Assembly (NCBI GenBank): GCA_029834535.1
Contig: JAQMWT010000209.1
Location: 1 to 21,161, forward strand
Source: Chrysophaeum taylorii
Lineage: Eukaryota; Sar; Pelagophyceae; Pelagomonadales; Pelagomonadaceae
DNA: 21,161 bases
Direction of reading: 5' to 3'
Shown: positions 10,035 through 16,898 of the stretch, piece after piece
Layout: each line of letters opens with the position of its first letter
Position numbering within the stretch: position 1 is the stretch's first letter
Notes under the pieces: model-generated
Seen by the model: only the letters and a program-made list of their open reading frames with translations
What the model was told of the DNA's origin: nothing
Database searches by the model: none
Program-made: the position numbers and the translations under genes

Positions 10035-10070
10035 TTTAAATGTCGACTGCTAAGAGGGGGGGTGTGTGTG
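10035..10070 (+). repeat. 73-bp dispersed repeat, partial copy C
   Basis: It repeats the first ~36 bases of copy B (tttaaatgtcgactgc, taagag, G run, tgtgtgtg). It is separated from copy B by only seven bases (gactgtc) and then returns to the GTCT/TGTT tract. It looks like a partial tandem duplication of copy B. Confidence 0.75.
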
Positions 10071-10815
10071 GTTTGTCTGTCTGTCTGTTTGTTTGTTTGT
10101 CCCCCGATTTAGGGTAAGGATCATGTAGGCCTGCGAGCCAGGCAGGCATTGATCCTCCAAGCCGTCCACGGCGACCTCGCAGACTGTTTCCACGACCCGC
10201 GGCGGCTCTTTCAGCGCGCCATTCTCACGCCCCGTCGAAACGATGTTGTCGATGCTGACAACGCGCGCATGACCGCGGCCTTTTTTTTCCCGGAGACGAG
10301 GCGTCGGAGTTCTTTTCGGCCGACTAGGTTGGGTCGGAAGACGACGCCTCGCTCTCAAGAGTGGAGTTTTCGACTCCCTGACAACCAACGGCATGCTGAC
10401 TTTGATCGCGAGCTTAAAGTCTTCGCAACCTCGACCCGTCGCACGGCCACTGCAACGGTACCAGATACATGATCGATCGTGTCGTTGTCACCGAGGCTCC
10501 TCCAACCTGTATCCCTTAAGGCCCGCCGACGCCAAACGATCACCAAGAGCCAGGGCCAGACGCCCCGCGAGGTCGGCGTCCTCTTGGCGAAGCCCGTCTT
10601 CTGCCACGTCCAGCTCTACGTGGCTCTCTGTCGATTGGCAACCCCGAGGATATGCTCTTCTGGGTCGACGACTCCACCCTACCCCACACATGCTGCGCAA
10701 TACCGATAAGCCCCCTCCCGGCGTCTACACGCGCACTATAGGTTAACTTACTGGGACCAGGTGAACTTACTGGGGTTGGAGATTGGGACTAGGTGAACTT
10801 ACTGGCTGCACTTGT
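10071..10815 (+). mobile_element. helicase-derived repeat unit 5, 5' end missing
   Basis: The CTAACTACTAATCGACAG start is absent. The unit begins in the microsatellite next to copy C, then has cgatttagggtaagg at 10105, the helicase core to about 10710, and a short minisatellite ending at ctgcacttgt. Near 10354 it reads ctctcaagagtggag where the other units have ctctttacagtcgag. It otherwise shares their frame breaks. Confidence 0.65.
10741..10805 (+). repeat. 19-bp-motif minisatellite, short array in unit 5
   Basis: Three to four degenerate copies without the ~100-base insert. The array ends near gaacttactggctgcacttg. Confidence 0.7.
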
Positions 10816-10846
10816 TTGCTCGATTTTGATGTATGTTTAAGGAAAA

Positions 10847-11241
10847 CCCCTGCGATCGCTTACCGTTGGTTGCGATGGAGGACGGCGCCTAACACGCTTG
10901 CTCCCTGCGGCGGCCCCGGCCGTCCCGGAGTGAGACGGTGCCTGCTCGCCTCCCGGGCTGGCCGGTTAGCACCCGGAAAGTCCGCGCTGGGATGGGGTTC
11001 GCTCGGTTGGGCAGAGCGCGACGGACAGGTCGATTGTTCGTGGACCAACACGTCCGCGGCCTGCGACGCTTTTGCACGACCTCGCATAAGACCGCGCGCA
11101 GTGGCGGTACACCATCAACAAGTCCGTCCTCGTCCCTCGCCTCTGCCCCAACTGCGTGATTTTCCTCTGTGATTCCGTACCGGCTCCTGCCGGTCCGGCC
11201 TGGCTCCCATGCTCGGGAGAGGTTTGAAGTTAGTTAGTTAG
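10847..11241 (+). mobile_element. (TTAG)n-tailed retroposon with 10-bp target duplication
   Basis: The 395-bp GC-rich element starts cccctgcgatcgcttacc and ends in ggtttgaagttagttagttag. The direct repeat TTAAGGAAAA lies immediately outside both ends (10837-10846 and 11242-11251). A short tetranucleotide tail plus a duplication of about 10 bp is typical of target-primed retrotransposition by non-LTR elements or their SINE-like passengers. I see no tRNA-like promoter boxes and no convincing open frame, so it is either a SINE-like element or the 3' end of a longer LINE. It appears to be the longest copy in the window at its 5' end. Confidence 0.75.
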
Positions 11242-11257
11242 TTAAGGAAAAATTCAC

Positions 11258-11440
11258 AAGTTTTGTCATTTTCAATAGAAGTTTGATCAGCTAAGTTTGG
11301 TCACTCCGAAGTTGCATTAAGTTTGATCAATCAACCCTTCAAGTTTGATTAATAACCTTGTAAGTTTGGTCAACAAGTTTGATCACTACTCCTCAAACTT
11401 CCACAGTATTGACCAAACTTTGGCTTTTAAAATCAAACTT
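11258..11440. repeat. cluster of AAGTTTGRTCA motifs
   Basis: About nine full or near-full copies of an 11-bp motif occur in both orientations: 11279-11289, 11293-11303, 11319-11329, 11341-11351, 11362-11372, 11375-11385, the reverse copy 11410-11420, and weaker copies near 11258 and 11432. Spacing is irregular (13-26 bases). The local DNA is AT-rich, unlike the retroposon next to it. Confidence 0.7.
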
Positions 11441-11669
11441 AAGAAGGCTTTTCAAGGGGGCGCGTGAGCGCTTTTGGTGCGAAAATGCTTTAAAAACGAG
11501 AGCTAGGTGCTGCAGCCACGCAGAATCTACCGTGGCGTTACACGCGCGGCATGGGCACCCCCCCATGACCGCCTTACAAGAAGGTCCATCCTAAGACAGC
11601 GCGGCGATACGCAAGGAGAGCGGGCAGCGACGCGCGGCCTCGAGAGCAGATTCCCACGGCTTGGCGTAT

Positions 11670-12064
11670 TTAAGCTGGGCCCATTCTCGTACCTTCCATC
11701 GTTCGTAGAAGCCACCCAAACCGCGACTCACCACGGTGGTGTTGCCGTGGTCGTGCGTCATTCTTCAGCAACAAGCGGACATCGGACACCAGACTTACAT
11801 GGTCTGCGTGAGACGGATCACCCCATTCTGCATCCCAAAATCCGAGAGGGAGCGCGTCTTTGATAATCGACTCGGGGTCGAGAACGCGAAACTCGACGAC
11901 CTCGAGAAACTGCACGAGCAACGCCCATCGAGCACCCAAAGATTGTAGTCCCACACTTGTGCGGGACCGTACAGGACCACGTTCAGGAGTTCCTCACCGT
12001 CGCGTACCCGATCCGGAGTTAGCTGTCCAGCTTGATCGTGGGACGGCAACGCGAGCACGTGCCG
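11670..12064 (-). pseudogene. decayed coding fragment of unknown family
   Basis: Two minus-strand frames read like parts of one protein. The upstream frame (about 12064 down to about 11925) contains QLTPDRVRDGEELLNVV and VWDYNLWVLDG. The second frame (about 11935 down to 11670) continues WALLVQFLEVVEFRVLDP and LPLGFWDAEWGDPSHAD. The amino-acid texture is protein-like and not low complexity, and the switch near 11930 looks like a single indel. The upstream frame starts right after a stop. I do not recognise the family. Given the surroundings it may come from a mobile element. Confidence 0.35.
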
Positions 12065-12591
12065 TTACGCCAGCATAAACAACTCGCACGACCGTAAGAG
12101 AACACCTCCTTATCCTCCTCCTCCTCGCGCATCTCGACAACCCCGCCCTGCCGCAAGATCTCCCCGGGAGCTGCTGCTGCACCGTCGAGCACTGTACGAG
12201 AAAGTCGGCAAATATAAGCTGCGGCGCGAAGGGATGTCAAGACGTCGACAGCCTCGCTCCGGAAGATTGCTGACACCACCCCTGTAATTCTAACCCAGTC
12301 ATATATGACAAGTTTGATGTGATTGTTCGAAATTTGATCACACCAAATTGAATGCCTCCAAGTTTGACCATACACACGCATCAACATGCGAATACTCGCA
12401 GAACAACATCCACAAACAAGGCCTGCGTAAGACAACGCTGATACCACGCTGTTTCGTCGCCCAAGATTATTCGGATGCGCCTTGTTAGTTCGATGTTTAT
12501 GACAGACTACAGCGAACGATCCCGGTTCGTCATCTCGTGCCTTTAGCGGATGACATTGTTGCAGATGTCTATCAAACGCATATGCCGAGAA
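12065..12591. other. spacer without a supported gene
   Basis: A minus frame (12019-12447) is open but has no recognisable motif and an acidic MREEEEDKE stretch. Three weak AAGTTTGATCA-like motifs lie at about 12309, 12331 and 12360. No RNA gene is visible. Confidence 0.35.
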
Positions 12592-12604
12592 GAGCCGCCT
12601 GACT

Positions 12605-12893
12605 GACTAACTAACTAACTAACTTCAGACCTCTCCCGAGCATGGGAGCCAGGCCGGACCGGCAGGAGCCGGTGCGGAATCACGGAGGAAAATCACGCAG
12701 CTGGGGCAGAGGCGAGGGACGAGGACGGACTTGTTGATGGTGGACCGCCACTGCGCGGTCTTGTGCGAGGTCGTGCAAAAGCGTCGCAGGCCGCGGACGT
12801 GTTGGTCCACGAACAATCGACCTGTCCGTCGCGCTCTGCCCAACCGAGCGAACCCCATCCCAGCGCGGACTTTCCGGGTGCTAACCGGCCAGC
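12605..12893 (-). mobile_element. 5'-truncated (TTAG)n-tailed retroposon with 13-bp target duplication
   Basis: On the minus strand this 289-bp element starts gctggccggttagcaccc and ends in GTTAGTTAGTTAGTTAGTC. It is nearly identical to 10958-11241, with only scattered substitutions. The 13-bp repeat GAGCCGCCTGACT flanks it exactly (12592-12604 and 12894-12906), proving insertion. It lacks about 110 bases at the 5' end compared with the copy at 10847, as expected from incomplete reverse transcription. It interrupts a Rep-like coding fragment on the same strand. Confidence 0.8.
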
Positions 12894-13090
12894 GAGCCGC
12901 CTGACTTGCCCTCCATAAAGCCCTTGATGAGGACCGACACGGCCTCGCAGAAGTGCTTCGCGCGATAGCTGGATCTTTGTCGGCAAGAAGGTTCGGAGCA
13001 GGTGTGCCTTTTAGCACACGTGACGGTATTGTCTACTTGCACATCACAACGACCAGCACGCACATAAAAGCTGCATCTTGCATATAGCAC
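12894..13090 (-). pseudogene. Helitron Rep-like fragment, frameshifted and interrupted
   Basis: In one minus frame NLLADKDPAIAR lies at about 12958-12993. In the adjoining frame RAKHFCEAVSVLIKGFMEG follows at about 12908-12964, then KSGG. From family knowledge, Helitron Rep proteins have a stretch like LLANNPVAAAKFFHxxVxxFIKHVLG upstream of the HUH motif, and the two blocks match that in order with one frameshift between them. The reading ends where the (TTAG)n retroposon inserted. The HUH motif itself and the tyrosines are not seen, so this is a remnant. The upstream part (13090-13480) may belong to the same gene but I cannot align it. Confidence 0.5.
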
Positions 13091-13669
13091 TTGAACGACA
13101 GCGCTGTCGCGCTGTAGACCATGTTGTACACGCTGTCAACTTGCCGCCCGTGTCGAACATCATCTGCTGCAAGTCGGCCTCGAGAACACACATGCTGAAC
13201 TTGGCATCTTGGTTAGATCGAGTAAAGTGGAGCCTCGTATTTGCGCGCTCTGAGCTGCGACAGCGTACTCGGCGATCTCTCATAGTCGTTTACCTTCGTC
13301 TGGGCACGCGACTTCTTGTTTTCTTTCTCGGCGTCGTGGTCAACCGACGTCGGCGTGTTACCACCACGCTCCCGCTCGACCTGAGCGACGAAACCCGCAT
13401 CGATACCGTGTTCGTTTCGAAGTCGAAGGACGCTCCGAAGTCTCAGTGCGACGTGCAGAACCGCTGAAAGCTTGATCACGGCGGGCCTTGTTTTGCCAGC
13501 GAACAGTATGTTTGCTCTCTAAGAGTACAAGTTTAGTCAGCCAAGATACGGATTGACTAAACTTAAGTGACCAAACTTGTTGAGGGTTTACGGTGACCAA
13601 ACATGTATGGTGGTTGGAAACTTGACTTTTCCCTATTTTTTTCCAGTACCCATACATCAGCTTTTTTAT
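13091..13669. other. spacer, possible upstream part of the Rep remnant
   Basis: Minus frames 13213-13479 (Lys/Glu-rich, AEKENKKSRAQTK) and 13044-13283, and an overlapping plus frame 13078-13467, are open but carry no motif I can name. AAGTTTGRTCA-type motifs occur at 13529-13539, 13554-13564, 13568-13578 and 13594-13604. Confidence 0.35.
13529..13604. repeat. second cluster of AAGTTTGRTCA motifs
   Basis: Four copies or near-copies in both orientations (one forward, three reverse) lie within 76 bases. The setting is AT-rich, like the cluster at 11258-11440. Confidence 0.6.
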
Positions 13670-14446
13670 GACAAGTGCAGGCCAGTAAGTTCAGCTAGTC
13701 CCAATCTCTAACCCCAGTAAGTTCGCCTAGTCCCAATCTCTAACCCCTGTAAGTTCACCTGGTCCCAGTAAGTTTCATATAAGTTCACCTGGTCAGTAAG
13801 TTCACCTAGCTCACACCAACTCCTTTGAGCTCGTCGCTCTCGCCTCCGCCAATCTAAGCTGCTTCGATCCGCACGCGCCGCAAACCTTTGAGTGAGTTTA
13901 CTCTAAAAACCCTTTGCTCTAAAACCCCAGTATGTTCACCTGGTCCCAGTTTCACCTGGTCACTCAGTTCACCTAGTCCCAATCTCAAACCCCAGTAAGT
14001 TCACGTGGTCCCAGTAAGTTCACCTATAGTGCGCGTGTAGACGCCGGGAGGGGGCTTATCGGTATTGCGCAGCACGTGTGGGGTAGGGTGGAGTCGTCGA
14101 CCCAGATGAGTATTGACAGAGAGCCACGTAGAGCTGGACGTGGCAGAAGACGGGCTTGGGAAAGAGGACGCCGACCTCGCGGGGCGTCTGGCCCTGGCTC
14201 TTGTTGATCGTTTGGCGTAGGCGGGCCTTAAGCGATACAGGTTGGAGGAGCCTCGGTGACAACGACACGATCGATCATGTATCTGGTACCGTTGCAGTGG
14301 CCGTGCGACGGGTCGAGGTTTCGAAGACCTTAAGCTCGCGCTCAAAGTCAGCATCCCGTTGGTTGTCAGGGAGTTGAAAACTCTACTGTAAAGAGCGAGG
14401 CGTCGTCTTCCGACCCAGCCTAGTCAGCCGAAAAGAACTCCGACGC
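13670..14446 (-). mobile_element. helicase-derived repeat unit 6, inverted and truncated by the LTR element
   Basis: The minus strand carries the same order as the direct units: helicase core (14446 down to about 14040), minisatellite (14034-13682) and the end cctgcacttgtc. The unit breaks off at ...actccgacgc exactly where the LTR begins at 14447, in the middle of the PGDE block. So the LTR element inserted into an existing unit. The other half of the unit should lie beyond the right edge of the window. Confidence 0.75.
13682..14034 (-). repeat. 19-bp-motif minisatellite, inverted array in unit 6
   Basis: Reverse-complement copies of GTGAACTTACTGGGACCAG occur in two clusters around the same ~100-base insert seen in the direct units. 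Confidence 0.75.
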
Positions 14447-14804
14447 TGTGGTGGAAACTCAGATCACCCGCCCCTCTTCGCCTAACCGTCGGTCACAACG
14501 TGACCGCTCAACGGTCCTGAACCACGGGTGGTTCCACCACACGTCCAACCAAGCGCTCACACTCCGCTCACGCCATGCTGTCGAACATTTAATTGAGGGT
14601 AATTTCAAGGAAACAACAAGAATCGATAGATTCCAATGGGTGATCCAGCAAGATATGCTAGATCGGCAAGAGCAACACATGTCCTCGGTACAGGAGTATC
14701 CTTGGAGAAGCAGGTGTGGGTGTCAAACATGACACCGCCAAATTCAAGGTAAAAGGCAGGTAACAGGCACATAAGTGGGGGGGGGGATGGTTATTACCGC
14801 CACA
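14447..14804 (-). repeat. 3' LTR, complete
   Basis: The 358-bp repeat has TGTGG...CCACA ends. The start is set by the match to 20976, and the other end by CCACA at 14800-14804 beside a polypurine-like tract. The first 189 bases match 20976-21161 with one substitution (14463) and two small indels. It contains the perfect hairpin GGTCAC-aac-GTGACC at 14491-14505, and a 10-bp inverted pair TGTGGTGGAA / TTCCACCACA at 14447-14456 and 14532-14541. Confidence 0.85.
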
Positions 14805-14819
14805 GGAGCCCCCTACTTA
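14805..14819 (-). other. polypurine-like tract
   Basis: On the minus strand TAAGTAGGGGGCTCC lies directly before the TGTGG start of the 3' LTR, where plus-strand DNA synthesis is primed in LTR elements. The CT inside makes it an imperfect purine tract. Confidence 0.5.
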
Positions 14820-14839
14820 AGGTGAAGTCGTCCTCGACT

Positions 14840-15127
14840 TCAAGGGTGACGAAGGTCGCGCTCACGAATGAGACGATAAGCGCGTTCAGCGATGTCCGTA
14901 GGGACTTTGTTGCTGTGGAGGCTGAAGTTAGTGACAAGGGTATCGATCTCGTCAGGGTGGAAATCGTTGACACAAGGCTCACAGCCATCCATGTTCGCTC
15001 GAAAACGAGTGAAACTGTATCCGTCACGATCTTTGTATTCTGGTCTGAGCTGTCGCTCAGTTAGAGGCTTGGTAGGGTCGAAAACACGGGGGTCATCGCG
15101 TGAACCTAGATCAGTATAATAGTGTAA
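14840..15127 (-). pseudogene. C-terminal tail of pol in a shifted frame
   Basis: After the integrase frame stops at 15111, a second minus frame without its own Met runs from about 15127 to the stop at 14840-14842. It contains DDPRVFDPTKPLTERQLRP, SFTRFRANMDGCEPCV and ERAYRLIRERDLRHP. The texture is that of a real protein, and it ends just before the polypurine-like tract. The likely cause is a one-base shift near 15115. Its function is unknown; it could be an extension beyond the integrase C-terminal domain. Confidence 0.5.
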
Positions 15128-16898
15128 TTAATGCCACAGTATCATTGTCGTGATCATAGTCTTCATAGACCTCGGCAACATAGATACGTTTCTTCCACGC
15201 ATTACCTCGTGCTTTGACCCGAAAAATGACAAATTTGCCGTGCTTAAAGCGGTCGCGGTCTGAAGGCGTGTGCAGGGGGGCCGAAGAGGTGTCGATTATC
15301 GGCACTTTCAAAGGCACAATCTGCTGCACGGATACCACAACGGGTTCGGCATTGTCGTCGTGCACGTCTTTAATTTCGTAAACGACTGGAGACTTCTTCT
15401 TGGTAATAATATATGGGCCACGCCAAATAGGCCGCAACTTGTGACGCGTCTTAGGCACAAAACGCAAGACATAATCGCCAGGAGAGAACTGGATGTCGAT
15501 CTGATGGGCGTCGTAGTTGATCTTCTGAGTCTCCTGGGCCTTTTGATGTGCCCGAGCGACGAGTTGACTTTAAAATTCAAACTTGAGCTTAAAGTCTGTC
15601 AGGATCTGTTGACGCGATTGAGGCAGACCACGCTGTTCGCCCAAGATGTTGTAATCAGGCGGTAACAGGGGTTGCTTGCCGGTACGCATCATACACGGCG
15701 AGATCTTCGTTCCGGGGATATACATCCGGTTGTACATGAAAGCCACGTACTGGACAAAAATAGACCGGTCCGTTTGGCGCTGCTCATCCATCGCGGCCCG
15801 GAGGAAGGCCTTGATGAACCGATTGACTCGCTCAATATGATTACTCTGTGGATGATAAGGAATGGTCGTGCGGTATCGAACGTTGAATTGACGAACGAAC
15901 GTCCGGAACAACTTGTTCGCGAACTCACTACCATTATCCGCAACTATACACCGCGGGAGACATCCCTCGAGGACAATCTTGTCAACAAATGCATTCTAGA
16001 TCGCGTAGTCATGCTTGGTATTTATCAACGCCAGCTTGAGAAAATGCGACGCAGCATCGTACATCGCGAGGATATACGTGTGCAAGTCGGCTCCTCTCAG
16101 TGGTCCAAAGAGATCCATTCCTATGACATAGCAATCACCAATGCGATTCGGTTGGCAAAGGAGGCCATAGCGCTTCGGCACAGTGGATCGAACTTTCTGA
16201 CAGATGATGCAGGCCTTGATGAAGTCGGTGACCGACGATATGACGTTGGGCCACCAGTATCGCTCCAAAATCTGGCTCGCTGTCGAATCTCGTCCCACAT
16301 GGCCTCCGAACAGCCCTCGATGGTGCATGGTGATCACACGCTCCTGCATCGACTGTGGGAACACAATCAGACGTCGAGATTCTGACTCGTCAACCTTATA
16401 CAAGACGTTGTCTTCGATCTCGTACGGCAGGGGTGGCTTATCGCGTGGATCCTTCTGCTCCGAATCGAGGCTCTGACGGATCTGCGTGCAAGTCTTGTCT
16501 TCAATCTGTTCTTTAGCTATCTCCTCGAGAGTGATCTCATCCTCAGCTTGATCAGCAAAAGGGAGCCGTTCAACGGGGTCTACCGGATCGGCTTCGTACG
16601 CAAATTGAGGCGGCGGCGCGCTCCGACGCGTACTAACTGCTGCTAGAGCTGCAGTATACTCCCTGTCTGCCAACAGAGACATCGTCACTGATGAGAAGGT
16701 GAAGCACGCTGTGCCCGGAACATCGGTGGGGATCTCCTGGAAGATCAGATACGCTTCATTGATCGGTTCTCCGTCTTCGTCCTGCTCGATTAACTTGTCG
16801 ATTGGATTGCGCGACAGGCAATCAGGGATGCGCATGCCCGGGAGCTTCCAGGTTTGTATCCGAGCTCCCGGTCGAACGCAGCAAGCCGCATAGCCCAT
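15111..16898 (-). pseudogene. integrase region of pol with two in-frame stops
   Basis: One minus frame runs through the whole integrase but is cut by TAG at 15996-15998 and TAA at 15570-15572. Numbering from 16898, SRNP near residue 31 ends the RNase H/linker. The zinc-binding HHCC motif follows (H192 or H193, H200, C230, C233), then the first catalytic Asp at D262 in GMDLFGPL. After the first stop the second Asp lies in VADNGSEF (codon 15936-15938) and the Glu in HPQSNHIERVNRF (codon 15831-15833), giving a DX34E spacing. After the second stop comes the GPY/F motif (KLRPIWRGPY, near 15411-15437). The enzyme would insert element cDNA into chromosomes. This copy cannot make it in one piece without readthrough of both stops. 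Confidence 0.85.

Noticed and set aside
6330..10746. Long plus-strand open frames in the helicase units (for example 6330-7043, 8091-8645, 9045-9674) as working proteins
   Set aside because: The conserved helicase blocks are spread over three frames, so each open frame joins one real block to off-frame sequence.
10940..11160. A coding region in the retroposon (frame with GRLFVDQHVRGLRRF)
   Set aside because: It is short, the frame breaks between the two copies, and I could not match it to LINE or Helitron proteins with any confidence.
12605..12893. Retroposon pair 10958-11241 / 12605-12893 as the terminal inverted repeats of one large transposon
   Set aside because: Each copy has its own different target duplication, so they are separate insertions.
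15672..16385. Plus-strand frame of 237 codons
   Set aside because: It is the antisense shadow of the integrase, whose catalytic and zinc-binding motifs are on the minus strand.
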